The notes beneath the pieces were generated by a model. It did no database searches. It saw only the letters and a program-made list of their open reading frames with translations, and was not told where the DNA came from. A DNA stretch of 64,000 nucleotides from Anaeromyces robustus (taxonomy: Eukaryota > Neocallimastigomycota > Neocallimastigomycetes > Neocallimastigales > Neocallimastigaceae). Positions 51,601 to 63,017 of the stretch are shown in pieces. The stretch lies in assembly GCA_002104895.1 (NCBI GenBank), contig MCFG01000042.1, positions 37,501-101,500 on the forward strand. Reading direction: 5' to 3'. How positions within the stretch are numbered: the stretch's first letter is position 1; every line of letters begins with the position of its first letter. The position numbers and the translations under genes were made by a program.

Positions 51601-51798
51601 AATTTTTTTTTTTTTTTTTTTAAAAAAATAATAACAATAATAATGAACTTATATATAATGATATTAATTTTTATTTTTATTTTTATTTTTATTTTTTATT
51701 TTTTTTTTAAACAATCATAAATATTATTTTATATTATTTTATCTTCTATATTATTTTCATATTAATAGTTCCCATCCAACTACGTACAGGAATGTTAA
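45607..51798 (+). CDS. Class-I myosin (motor-IQ-TH1-proline-rich-SH3), 12 exons plus a putative 1-nt exon
   Basis: Actin-based motor linking membranes to cortical actin in endocytosis. Exons: 45607-45651, 46061-46128, 46266-46360, 46505-46521, 46645-46691, 46816-46880, 47005-47032, [47173], 47316-47393, 47518-47661, 48576-51266, 51480-51593, 51769-51798; ~1140 residues. Motor landmarks: P-loop GESGAGKT (108-115), switch [11 protein letters not shown] (164-173), switch II DIYGFE (~394). The TEDS site is Ser338 in KKRQS, 16 residues before DALAK, as in fungal/amoeboid myosin-I activated by PAK-type kinases. Then one IQ motif (~700-715), a basic TH1 membrane-binding domain (~730-905), a Pro/Ala-rich segment (~905-1080) and an SH3 domain (AIYAY...DDSGWWTG...NYV). 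It ends shortly after the SH3; no acidic Arp2/3-binding tail is seen. The reading frame across the exon 7/8 junction requires one extra G (see findings). Confidence 0.96.
47684..48295. repeat. (AAATA)n pentamer array, ~120 copies, within a myosin-I intron
   Basis: About 610 bp of essentially uninterrupted AAATA units inside the 914-nt intron 47662-48575, preceded by a few AAAT tetramers from which it may have arisen. I saw no substitutions in the core, unlike the tetranucleotide arrays, so it is either young or homogenised. It starts only ~22 nt after the donor site. Confidence 0.97.
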
Positions 51799-52935
51799 GA
51801 AGAAAGAAGATCATGATTTAATTTACATTTATTTATAAATTATTTTATATAGGAAAGAATCATATATAATAATAAGAAATTAATTCAAAATATAAAAAGC
51901 AAAATTTATTAAAAAAAAAAATAAACAAAAAAAAAAAAAAATTTTTTTTAAAAAACTATAAACAAATAATAATAATAATTAAAAAAAAAAAAAAAAGATT
52001 CATACGTTTAATAATAGAAAATATATTATTATAAGCAAAATTATTAAAAATATATATAAAAAAAAAAAAAGAGAGAAAAAAGCAAAAAAAAAAAAAAAAA
52101 AAAAAAATCATAACAGAATAATAATAATAATATATAAGAATAAAAACAAATAATAAAAAAAAAAAAGAAAAAAATTAAAAAGAAAAAAAAAAAAAAACAG
52201 AAAAAACAAAAAAAAAAAAATTTTTTTATTAACAAATATAATGATATTAATAGCTATAATATTAATAACTATAATAATAATAATAATTAATAATAATAAT
52301 TAATAATAATAAATAATAATAATTATAATAATAAATAAATATTTATATTTGTAACAAAATATATATATATAAATAAAAATAAAAATAACAATAAAAAATT
52401 AAAAAAAAAAAATTATAAACAATATTAAAGATTTATTAATCCATATAACTTTTATTTTTTTATTTTTTATTTTTTTTCTTTTCTTTTATTAATATTATAT
52501 TATTTTTCTGATAGTTTTACTTTCATAACTATCATAAATATTATATAATATTAAGATTAATATTAATATTATTAATTATTATAATTATATTTAATTAATT
52601 TATATATATATATTTATATATATATATATTTATATTTAAAAGACTTTTTTTTTTTTTTTTTTTTTTTATAAAAATTTAATTAGAGGTGTTATCATTATGT
52701 AATATAATATTAATATTTTATTATTATTGTATATGATAATAAACATGACATTTTATATTATCTAATAAGTATTATTATAGTAATACAAAAAAATTTTTTT
52801 TTTTTATTAATGATAATAATAAAAAGTATCAACTTTTTGATTTTGATCAACTATTATTATTATATGATTTGGATTATATGAGAATATTCTATTAGAATTA
52901 TTATTATTATTATTTTCTTTTTTTTCAAATAATAG

Positions 52936-52997
<62 letters not shown>
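52936..52997. repeat. (TTA)n trinucleotide run
   Basis: About 20 perfect TTA units (AAT on the minus strand), plus a shorter related run at 52898-52912. Confidence 0.95.
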
Positions 52998-52998
<1 letters not shown>

Positions 52999-53294
52999 TG
53001 ATTTCATATTCATCAATATTTAATTTATATTAAAAAAAAAAAAAAAAGTGGGTTATAAAACAATAAATTATAATAATAATTATAAATACAAATATAAAAT
53101 AATAATAAAAGAAATAAAAAAGAAACCATATTAATTACATATATATATATATATTATTATTATTATTATTATTATTATTTATAAATTTTATATCTTATTT
53201 TATATCTTATTCATTTATTATTTAGCCATTTGTTAATGAAATAAAATTTTATGAAAAAAAATGTATATATATATATAAATTTCATGAATATTTA

Positions 53295-53377
53295 GAAGAG
53301 TAAAAATTTTTTTTAGTTTTATATGAATAATGAACAAAAGAATAATATTGATATAACTAGGCTTTTACTCTTTTAGA
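53295..53377. repeat. Hairpin with 13-bp arms
   Basis: TAGAAGAGTAAAA (about 53295) faces TTTTACTCTTTTA near 53365-53377, complementary except one position, with a ~58-nt loop. Confidence 0.5.
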
Positions 53378-54062
53378 GAATTAATTAATTAATTAAAATT
53401 TTATTTAAATATTTTGTTTATCTTACAATAAACTTTTTTATAAAAATTAACACTTTTCAATTATAAATTAAAGAACATCTTTTTTTAATAAATCATTATT
53501 ATTTTACTATTATTTTACTATTTAAATATATTTTTATAATATATTAACTACTAAACAGTAATATATTATAATTTATATAAAAAAATAATATAAAATAGAT
53601 ATAATAAACTTATTAAATTATTCTTAAATTTATGTAATTTATGTTTACACATGATTATTACATATATGACTTTTAATGTAAATAGGAATAAATTTATGTA
53701 TTATAATTTTTATATCAATTAAAGTTTATTTTTCATTTTATCATTATCTTATTATTCATTATATCCTATTTTTTTTATTTATTAAATTAAACAGTAAAAA
53801 TGTGGAACAAGTTTTTAATATATATTTAATATATTTACATAAATCAATGATTAAAAATATAATATATAAGATTGCTTTTTTTTTTTCCCTCCTTACCACA
53901 TTTATAAAATATCAAAGAAAAAAAGAAAAAAAGGAAAAAAAGATAAAAAAATCGAATGATTATTATTCACATTAATTTAATTTGTATATAAAATATAAAT
54001 ACCTATACTTTTTCTTTATATATATATATATTATATTATATTAACAATTTTTGATTTTTTTT

Positions 54063-54094
<32 letters not shown>

Positions 54095-54104
54095 GAAAAG
54101 GAAA

Positions 54105-55715
54105 ATGAATTCACCTACTCAAAATCCAAATGTAATGAGAGCTATTCTCAATAGTATGATACTAAATGGAGATTATGACAATGCTCGTATACTTTTATTA
54201 AGTACTAAAATAACTAAAGTAGTTTTAGACCTTAATAAAAGTGATTTTAAATGTAATTATACATTAGTATGTGCTTTACATAAAAATAATTGGGAGATAG
54301 TAAGAACATTATTTGAATATGCTGAAGAAAATAATATTATTCTTGATTTGAATGTTATAGATGGTAGGTCTAATTTCCCTCTTTTAATGGCACTTGATAA
54401 TAAAAATATTAAAATGGTAAAGTATATTATGGATTATGCGGATAAACATAATATTATTATGAATGTTAACCTTGTCCATTATGATGGATTTTATCCATTT
54501 ATTAGTTCTCTTACAAGTAATAATGTTGAAATGGTTAAATTATTAATGAATTATGCTGATAAAACTAATCAAGTTTTAAATTTAAAAGGTTCATTTATGG
54601 AAACTTCTCCACTTAATTATTCACTCATAAGAAATACTACAGATATAGTAAAAGTTTTTATGGATTATGCTGATAGAAAAGCGATTCTATTAGATATTAA
54701 TGAAAAAGATATAAAAAATGGTCAAACTCCATTATTAATAGCTATTTTCCATGGTGATTATGATAAAACTAAATTAATTATAGATTATGCGGAAAGACAT
54801 AATATTCTTTTAGATCTTAATGAACAAGATCATGCTACTAAGCTTACCCCTATTTTTGCTTCAATTTTATTAAAAAAAATTGATATTGCTCAATTAATTA
54901 TTGATTATGCCAATAAATATAATATTATTTTAGACTTGAATAAAAAGAGAGCAACTGGAGACAATCTACTTTTGTATACCGTTTTTAATGAAGAAATAGA
55001 AGGATTTAAATTAATCATGAACTATGCTAAAGAAAAAAATATTATTTTAGATGTTAATGAAAGAATCGGTGAAAAATATAATTCTCTTTTATATGCCACT
55101 TCTAAGTCCAATATTGAAATCATAAAATTACTTCTTGATTATTCCAAATCCAATGATACAATTTTAGAAATGGATGCCGAAGATTACAGTTCCATTTTAG
55201 GTGCCATTAATATTAAAAATGTTGAATTACTGAAATTAATTCTTGATTATTCTGTTGAAAAACATATCCAATTAAAACTTGATGAACCAAAAGCTTCTGG
55301 TGATAGTCTTTTTTTAATTGCCATTAATAAAAATAATAGTGAATTAGTAAAATTAATGATTGAATATGCTAAAAGAAGTAATATTCTTATTGATATTAAT
55401 AAAAAAAATAAATCTATGAATGAAACTTTTCTTACCATGGCAATAGATAAAAATAATGTAGAATCGGTAAAGTTAATTACAGATTATGCTATTGAAAACC
55501 ATATTATTATAGATTTAAAAGAAAAGGATATAAAAACGATTATATCCAGAAATTATCAAGATGCTATAAAAAGTATTGCTGATATTGATATAGAAATTAT
55601 TAAAATATTACAAAAATGTGAAAAAGAAAAACAACTAATTATACAATACAATGAAAATAGTGAACTTAAAGAAAGGTTTTTATCAATAAATCTTTCTTCT
55701 CTTTCATTTAATTAA
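54105..55715 (+). CDS. Diverged ankyrin-like repeat protein (536 aa), single exon
   Basis: The protein is a tandem solenoid of ~37-40-residue units with the shape (V/E)KLIMDYADKHNIILDLNE followed by D...G..PLL.AI..NN.E. The PLL-AI-NN-E-VKLI part matches the helical core of an ankyrin repeat. The extended YA(D/E)(K/R)xNIxLDLNE segment replaces the usual GA-xN hairpin, making each unit longer than the standard 33 residues. At least ten units can be counted from residue ~50 to ~480. A helical, Lys/Glu-rich tail closes the protein (IIKILQKCEKEKQ). No signal peptide, membrane helix or enzyme domain. The ATG lies ten bases after a long A tract, in a GAAAATG context. Related in style, not in sequence detail, to the larger ankyrin gene. 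Function unknown. Confidence 0.78.
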   Translation: MNSPTQNPNVMRAILNSMILNGDYDNARILLLSTKITKVVLDLNKSDFKCNYTLVCALHKNNWEIVRTLFEYAEENNIILDLNVIDGRSNFPLLMALDNKNIKMVKYIMDYADKHNIIMNVNLVHYDGFYPFISSLTSNNVEMVKLLMNYADKTNQVLNLKGSFMETSPLNYSLIRNTTDIVKVFMDYADRKAILLDINEKDIKNGQTPLLIAIFHGDYDKTKLIIDYAERHNILLDLNEQDHATKLTPIFASILLKKIDIAQLIIDYANKYNIILDLNKKRATGDNLLLYTVFNEEIEGFKLIMNYAKEKNIILDVNERIGEKYNSLLYATSKSNIEIIKLLLDYSKSNDTILEMDAEDYSSILGAINIKNVELLKLILDYSVEKHIQLKLDEPKASGDSLFLIAINKNNSELVKLMIEYAKRSNILIDINKKNKSMNETFLTMAIDKNNVESVKLITDYAIENHIIIDLKEKDIKTIISRNYQDAIKSIADIDIEIIKILQKCEKEKQLIIQYNENSELKERFLSINLSSLSFN

Positions 55716-55716
55716 A

Positions 55717-55751
<35 letters not shown>

Positions 55752-55865
55752 GATGGAGAAAAAAAAAAAAATAGAAAATATTTTATTCTTTGTAATTAAA
55801 ATATATAAAAGTGTATATGTAAATATATAAATATTAAATAATTAAATTTTAAATAATTAAAAATT

Positions 55866-56165
55866 TATAGACTATCAAAAAAGATATACAAGATCTTGCT
55901 CTAACTTATCCTTAAATACCAACTTGGGTTTTTATGGATTATGAAAATATGAAACGGTTTTCAATTTAATGGCAAGAGATTCTGCTTAAAAGGAAAAATC
56001 AAATCTTAAAAAAAAAAAAACATTCTTACGTTTTTATTGTCCTTATTGTTGGTAAAAAAACTCAAAAATTTTTTGTCTTATTGGATTTTCAACTCTAAAG
56101 CTATAAAAACCTTTGAACAAGTTAGAAATACAATTTTTCATTAAGTGGATGACTTATAAGTCAGC
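55866..56165 (+). pseudogene. Decayed coding patch (unrecognised)
   Basis: Composition is clearly richer than flanking DNA. Frames broken by stops and shifts contain protein-like strings such as WVFMDYENMKRFSI and, in another frame, RFYCPYC and KIFCLIGFST. The CPYC string hints at a zinc-binding motif as found in some transposase-associated domains, but this is weak. Likely a pseudogene or transposon remnant lying just downstream of the ankyrin-like gene. Confidence 0.35.
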
Positions 56166-56404
56166 AAAATACAACTATATAATAATAAAAGAAATAAAAA
56201 AGAAACCAAAGAATAACATTTATAATTATATTTTTTATTCTGTTTTTTATTAATTTTTTATTTTTTTTTATTTATTATTTTGAATTTTTTTTTTTTTTTT
56301 TGGTAGTTTTTAGTTTTTTATTTTAGTTTTTTTATAATAATCAAAATTAAATTATTTTATTTTATAAAAATACATAAATAATAATAAAGATTGATTTATT
56401 TTAA

Positions 56405-56690
56405 AATTTATAATAAATTAGTTTTTTTCTTTTTTTTCTACATATATATTCTTTTTATAATAAATTAGTTTTTTTCTTCTATATATTCTTTTTTATAATA
56501 AATTAGTTTTTTTTTTCTATATATATATATTCTTTTTACAATATTATATAAGTTTTTTTCTCTATATATATTTTCTTTTTATAATAAATTAGTTTTTTTT
56601 TATATATCTATTATATATATACTTTTTTTATAATAAATTAATTTTTTTTTTTTTTTTTTTCTATATATATATTCTTTTTAGAATTTATAT
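56405..56690 (+). repeat. T-rich minisatellite, ~6 copies of a ~45-55-bp unit
   Basis: The unit is TTATAATAAATTAG followed by a T tract, then CTATATATATTCTTT. Copies begin near 56407, 56457, 56493, 56536 (degenerate), 56579 and 56627. T-tract lengths vary between copies. Confidence 0.75.
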
Positions 56691-56980
56691 ATAATATATT
56701 TTTTCTATATCTTTAAACTATATATTTATATTTTATTTACATTATTTATAAATATATAGTTTAATAATCTTTTTATATTTTATATTTTTATTTTTTTTTA
56801 ATATTATTTTATTCTTTTATTCATTTATTATTATTTCTTTCTTTATTTATTTAGAAAAAAAATAAATAAAGAAAAATAAAAAAATAAAAAATTAAAAATA
56901 GTAAAAAGAATAAAATAATAAGAATATAAAATAAAAAAAAAAAGAAAGAAAAAAAGAAAAAAGAAAAAAAAAAATTATTA

Positions 56981-57049
56981 AAAAGTTGAACAAAACTTAT
57001 GAAATATCTCTTTGTTATAGATAATATTTAACTTTATTATTCAACTTTT
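56981..57049. repeat. Hairpin with 10-bp arms
   Basis: AAAAGTTGAA (56981-56990) and TTCAACTTTT (57040-57049) are exact complements. A-rich sequence lies before and T-rich after, so the stem may extend weakly. Confidence 0.5.
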
Positions 57050-57751
57050 ATTTAATGATTAAAAAATAAAAAATAATAATAATTTTTAAAATATCATTCT
57101 CTAATTTTTTTTTTTCTTTTTTCTTTTTTTTTTTTTTTTTATCTTTTATTTTTTTTTATATTCAATGTATAAATTATATTATTATTTTATTTTTTTTTTT
57201 TTTTTTAAATATTTAATAATTTCTTAATGATAATACTAAAAGTTCTAAAAATATACCTTTCTATATTTATATTTCATTTTCTTTTTTTTTTTTTATATAT
57301 ATTCCTTTTTTCATCTTATTTTATATTTATTCAAAATTTAAATAATATTTATATTATAATAATAATAAATATATATATATATTTTTATATATAATATAAC
57401 TTTAATTTAGAAATGAAAAAAAAAAAAAATGTAATAAAATAAAATAAGAAAAAAAAAAAAATTTAAATCCTACCCTACTTACAACCTACAAATTCTATTA
57501 AATAAATAAATAGAAAAAAAAAAAAAACATCAGGATTTTTTTTTTTTTGAATAATTTATTGTTAATATCTACTATATTCCTTTCAAATATATTTTAATCA
57601 TTTTTTATTGTTCTTTTATTTATTACAATTTTTTTTTTTTTTTTTTTAAATTATTATTATTACTACTTTTATTTAATGACTTAAATTAAAAACTAATAGT
57701 TAAAAAAAATATTAATAAAATAGTCACTGATAAATTACTTTTTTTTTTTCC

Positions 57752-57782
<31 letters not shown>

Positions 57783-57835
57783 ATCATTATCATCATTATT
57801 TTAAAATAAACAACTTCAAAATAACAATAACAATA

Positions 57836-57868
<33 letters not shown>

Positions 57869-58336
57869 GAAAAATAAGTGTATATAAAAATTAAAAAAAT
57901 TTTTATAACTAGATAGATATTCTATATTTTTTACTTAATATTTTATTTAAAAATATATTACTAATTAGTATTATAAAATAAAATAAAAAAAGTGAGGTAT
58001 ATTTACTTTCAGTATAAACAAGAAAATAATAAATATATGAAAAAAAAAATTTTTTTTTATGTAATAATTTTTTTTTTTAAAAGTATTCATAATTTTTATC
58101 TATTACTTTGAAATATTACCATTTATTATATATATGCGTTATTGTAATTTTTTTTCATTGTCTATATATAGAATATTAGGTATTAAATATATATGTGTTC
58201 TTTTTACTTCTTTCTTTTTTTTTTTATTATGTGCGTTTCATTGGTTAAATTATTTTAGTTATTAAATTTTTTTTCCCCATGATTTTCGTCTCTTTTTGTT
58301 TTTTGCTATTTTTTTTTTATTTTTCGTTAATTATTT

Positions 58337-59347
58337 TCAAAATATATGATTCCTAAATATTATGAATGCTGCTATAGCTGCTCCAATAAGTAATATAATA
58401 GAAACTAAAGAAGCATAACGATTTATTTTTCTCCATTTAAATTCTTTTTCTGTTACTGGATGTAATGGAATAACAGATGCGAACCACCAAAATGGTGGTA
58501 ATACAAACCTATAAAAATATTAATTATAAAGATGATTATAAAAAAAAATTAATTATTAATTATTAATTAATATCTACTATATTATTAATATTCTAAATTT
58601 ATATATATCTATTATAAATATTTACCCTATGATAAAGAAAATCATTCCTGGAACCATACATTCTTTATCATTATCAACAAGATAAGCGTTAGCTTCAGCT
58701 GTTGCTGATGGAAGGGTATACATCATTTTATTTTTAGTAGTTGTTGTATTAGTTGTGGTCATTGGTGGAGATTGTAAAGAAGATAATATACGTGAATTGG
58801 AAGCTTCTGAAAAGCCATATGATCTTGGTGGTTTTGGAACTCTAAAGAAATTTACAAAACTTTTTTCACTTTTTGAATAATTTGAATTTAATTGTGAAGA
58901 AACCATTGATATATTTGTTGCATCACCACGTCTTACTTGTAAAGCAACTTGGTCATATATATTTCTAACTTCTTCTTCAATAGCACTTGAAGTGGCGCTA
59001 TTTCTTCTATTATTATTACTACTATATTTACCAGTTGCCTATTAATTTATGAATTATTTTATAATAATAAATAATCATTTAATTATTTAATCATTTAATA
59101 ATTTTTATTCATTATTTTTTTACTATTAAAAACATTTAATACTTTATATATATATTATAAAGTCTAAAAATATTAATATATAACTTACTAATTCTTGCCA
59201 ACATTTTTCTAATTGTTTTGACATTGCTTTGTTATTTAAAGATGAATTATTATATGAACTACCATAGTTAGTTCTATAATTTGAACTACCATAGTTAGTT
59301 TCAGGATATGCTTGATAACTTAATTTACTTTTTGGAGTATAACTCAT
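58337..59347 (-). CDS. Ser/Asn-rich small membrane protein, 3 exons
   Basis: Exons on the minus strand: 59347-59189, 59038-58626 and 58508-58337; 247 residues, with GTAAGT and GTAAAT donors. The N-terminal ~170 residues are polar, rich in Ser, Asn, Tyr and Thr, with a Tyr-Gly-Ser-Ser repeat near the start (NYGSSNYRTNYGSS). The C-terminal third has a hydrophobic hairpin-like segment (VPGMIFFIIGFVLPPFWWF), a short loop containing EKEFKWRKINRY and a transmembrane helix (ASLVSIILLIGAAIAAFII), ending RNHIF. The layout of a Pro-Phe-Trp-Trp hydrophobic patch, a basic Trp-Arg-x-x-Asn-Arg loop and a final helix reminds me of small serine-rich fungal membrane proteins of unknown function. I cannot name the family. 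Exon structure is well supported by frame continuity. Confidence 0.72.
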
Positions 59348-59508
59348 TTTGAATAATTTATTATGGTATATTATTTATTTTAAAAAAATATTGTTAGGAT
59401 ATATATTTATTATTTATTAATTTTATTTTATTTTTTCTTTCAATTTTTTTTATTGATTTTTTTTTTTTATTTTTCTACAGTATGTGTATATGTATGTTTA
59501 CTTTTTAT

Positions 59509-59553
59509 TAAGAAAAACTTTAAAATAAATTGCTTATTTTAAAGTTTTTCTTA
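59509..59553. repeat. 20-bp perfect inverted repeat
   Basis: Arms 59509-59528 (TAAGAAAAACTTTAAAATAA) and 59534-59553 are exact complements with a 5-nt loop (ATTGC). It sits ~160 bp upstream of the minus-strand membrane-protein start, so it could lie in the promoter or mark the 3' end of something to the right. Confidence 0.9.
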
Positions 59554-60955
59554 TTATGTTATATATAAAAAAAGGAAATTAATTGATTTATTAAGTTATT
59601 TAATTGACACACTTTTATTTAATTTATTCAAATTATGATTATAATTTAATTGTTTTTTATTTAGTTTATTCAAATTGTGATTATTATTTTTATTTCTTTT
59701 TGATTTGTAAATAATAATTTTTTTATTATTGGTAAAAAAGGATTATTCTTTATTTTGAATTTTTTTAAGTTTTTACTTTTTGACTTTTTACAATTATTTT
59801 AAAAAGATTATATATATTATAGTAAAAAAAAAAAAAAAGAGAATCTATTTTTTAAATATATATATAAAGAAAAAAGATATGAAACACTTTCTCCTCTTTA
59901 TTTTTATATTATATTTTTTTTATATAGAAAAAAAAAAAAAAAAAAGAAATATTTTTTTTTTTGGAATAATAAAATAAATAATTACTTATGTTTAATATAA
60001 ATAATATATTATTAATATACAAGTATAATATAATATATTTATTTATTTAGTTGACAATATTTTTTATATTTGTAATAACTAAACTATAATATTTATTTAT
60101 ATATTTATTGTTTACATTAAAATATATTTATAAATATATTTTAATATATTGAAATGCATGATAAATAATTCAATAACCATTTATTATCAATTAAACGGAA
60201 TATATAGTAATGGGTATAATAATTATTATTGTGTAATCATAAAAAATATAATAATAAAATATTAAAATAATTATTATTAATTATATAAGAAAAATATAAA
60301 AAAAAATTTTATATATATATATAAATATATAAAAAAAATTTAATAATGCGGCAATTACTATCTATATTATATTATAATAATAATAATAATAAAGAAAGAA
60401 GAATAATAATAATTAAAAATATTAAAAAAATATTAATATATATAAAAATTAAAAATATTAGAATATTTATTAAATTATTAATGATTAAAATTATTTAATA
60501 TTAAAATTTTATAATAATAAAATTATTATTTAAATAAATTATATATTTAATATGTTAAAAGTTTATTATATTAATCTAATATATAAATATGTCATTTAAC
60601 CTCATTTGATCTATATAATATATATTAATATATTACAATATAATGTTTTTAATTTAATTATATGATAAATGATTATAAAATAATATATATTAACATTTTT
60701 ATAATTAATTTTAATATATATTATTATATATTATTCAATATATTTATTTAATTCAATAGTACCAATATTATATTTAAATCAGAAACAACCCTAAATATTA
60801 TAAATATTCTTTGTGTTGAAAAAAAAAAAAAAAAAGTGATATATTAAATATTTATTGAATTTTAATATATAATAAAAATATATTTATGTGTATATTGAAT
60901 TACACTTGAATATATTATAAAGTCAATTGTTTTGTACAAAAATGAATTTCCTAAA

Positions 60956-61015
60956 ACGGAATTAATAATAAGATATTGTGATAAAATAAAATATCATACT
61001 ATTAATTAATTCCGT
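60956..61015. repeat. Inverted repeat with 11-bp perfect outer arms
   Basis: ACGGAATTAAT (60956-60966) and ATTAATTCCGT (61005-61015) are exact complements. The interior (AAGATATT against AATATCATACT) is partly complementary. A small foldback of ~60 bp. Confidence 0.65.
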
Positions 61016-61263
61016 GTCATTTTTTTCATTTAAACAAAGTTAAAAAATTTCTTCTTTTTAATCTACTATAGTAGAAAATATATTATAATATATTATAATA
61101 TTAAAAAACAGAATTATAAATTATGAATTATTATTATTATTATTTTTCAGAATAAATAATAATAAATAATAAATAATAATAATAATAATAATAAAAACGG
61201 TTGAAATAGAATTAATTATAATATATAATAAATTAAATAATAAGAATTTTCTATTTATAGTAA

Positions 61264-61269
61264 TTGAAA

Positions 61270-61321
<52 letters not shown>

Positions 61322-61337
61322 AAATTAAAGATGATAA

Positions 61338-61431
<94 letters not shown>

Positions 61432-61440
61432 ATATATAAA
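61264..61440. repeat. (AAAT)n array
   Basis: About 175 bp, with one interruption TTAAAGATGATAAT near 61324 and a phase slip at 61382. Frames through it are low-complexity translations, not genes. Confidence 0.95.
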
Positions 61441-62589
61441 TAAAAATGTCAAAGTTGAATAATTAAAAGTTTTATTAATATAATTATAATATATTTATTT
61501 ATATAAATATTATTTATAAAAAAAAAAAAAAAAAGGCTATGATAATTTTAAATTTGTATTAATTATAATAATGATAATTTCTTTTTTTTTTTTAAAAAAA
61601 AGTTTGAAAATTTTTATCTTATTTAATTTATTATAAATTTTGTAATAATCAAATAAATCATTTTATTATATTACATATATTTCAAATAATAATATAATTA
61701 TAAAATATTAATTTTATATGGAAATAAATAAAAAATAATTTTTATATTTATATAAAAGTCATCTTTACCTTATTTTTTATCATATCTGTCACAATCATGT
61801 AGTATCATCAAACATCACCTAACTAAAAAATAAAACAATACTACTTCTTAATTAAGTTAAAAAAATTGAATCATAATTAGTCTATAAAAAAAAAAAAAAG
61901 AAAAGAACTATTAGTAAATACTAATAATTGAATTTTTTTTTTTCTCTTATTGAATTATTAATTTTATTTTTTATATTTTTATAAATTATTCTACTTGACA
62001 TTATAGCATGACATATTCAAATCATTAATAATAATTAATCTAAATAAATAATAGATAAATATTTAATAATATATTTAATAATATATAATATATTTAATAA
62101 TTAAAAATTATTATGTAAAAAAAAAGATGCAACATTTTTAACATTTTAATATAGGAATAAAAATACAGAAATTTTTTAATTTAATATTCTCAATATAAAT
62201 TAATATTAAGGGGGAGAAAGAATAATAAAAAAATATTATTATTTCATATGTTCAATAGAATAACAATTAAGAATGATATAGTTATAACATTAATTTTTTT
62301 CTGTGGAGGAAAAGTAGAAATAGTTTTTAAGTAATAATTATAATTAAATTTTATAGTAAATTTAAAGAGTATTGAATTGTAATTCTATAGTTTATAAACA
62401 TTCTTTTTTTTATATTTGATGTAAAATTTATTAGATAAAAAAATTTTTATATACATTACAATATATTTTTATATATTTTATGTATGCAGTTTTTTATTTG
62501 AATTTGAAATAATTTAATTAAATGTTTAAATTTTTTTTTATATTTAAAAAAAAAAAAATGTAACAATACTTACTATATATGGTAATTCA

Positions 62590-62753
62590 ACATTCTTTTT
62601 ATAGAAAAAAAAAAAAAAAAAAGAAAACAAACAAAAATAAATAAACAATATTATAAAACAAAAAACAAACCAAACAAACAAAAAAATATAAAATAAAAAT
62701 AAGGAAAAATGTATAATCAACAAGAAATAAAAAGTATGAATAGAATTAAATAA
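62590..62753 (+). other. Leader-like segment with a 14-codon frame
   Basis: An A tract followed by (ACAA)-like, C-bearing purine sequence leads into AAGGAAAAATG. This is the same style of leader as seen before the DUF4286-like and ankyrin-like genes. The frame from 62709 is only 14 codons (MYNQQEIKSMNRIK). A GTATGA within it could be a donor, but no downstream exon is visible. Possibly the remains of a gene whose body was lost. Confidence 0.25.
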
Positions 62754-63017
62754 AAAAAAAAAAGTTTTTAATGCTGTTACTTATTATCATTTTCTATATT
62801 GATTAATTTTTTTTTTAAAAAAATTCTTATTTATTTAATTTATTTAAAAAAAAAAAAAAAGAATAAAAATATTCTATGTCATTTCCTATCAAATTATTCC
62901 TTTTTGTAAATTAAAAAAAAAAAAAAAGTTTTAAATGAATAACAAAAAAAGAATTTTTTTTTTATTATAACATTTTTTATTTTATTTTATTTTATTTTAT
63001 TATTATTTTTGGGAGAG

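Larger units (their letters stand above)
51799..54104. other. Intergenic region between myosin and the second ankyrin-like gene
   Basis: Contains A-rich 3' flank of myosin (51900-52230) and (AAT)n patches (52270-52340). A (TTA)n run at 52936-52997 has an Asn-rich 69-codon frame on the minus strand (52807-53016) that I do not accept as a gene. A hairpin lies at about 53295-53377, and a ~27-A tract (54068-54094) just before the next ATG. Nothing else recognised. Confidence 0.6.
55716..58336. other. Intergenic region with a decayed coding patch and T-rich minisatellite
   Basis: It holds an unrecognised coding-like patch (55866-56165), a T-rich minisatellite (56405-56690), a hairpin (56981-57049) and long mixed T/A homopolymer tracts (57100-58080). 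This is a convergent interval, since the flanking genes point towards each other. No intact gene seen. Confidence 0.6.

Noticed and set aside
52807-53016. Asn-rich 69-codon minus-strand frame
   Set aside because: About half is the (AAT)n microsatellite. The remainder has no recognisable domain and no partner exon. Poly-Asn proteins do exist in such genomes, so this is a judgement rather than proof.
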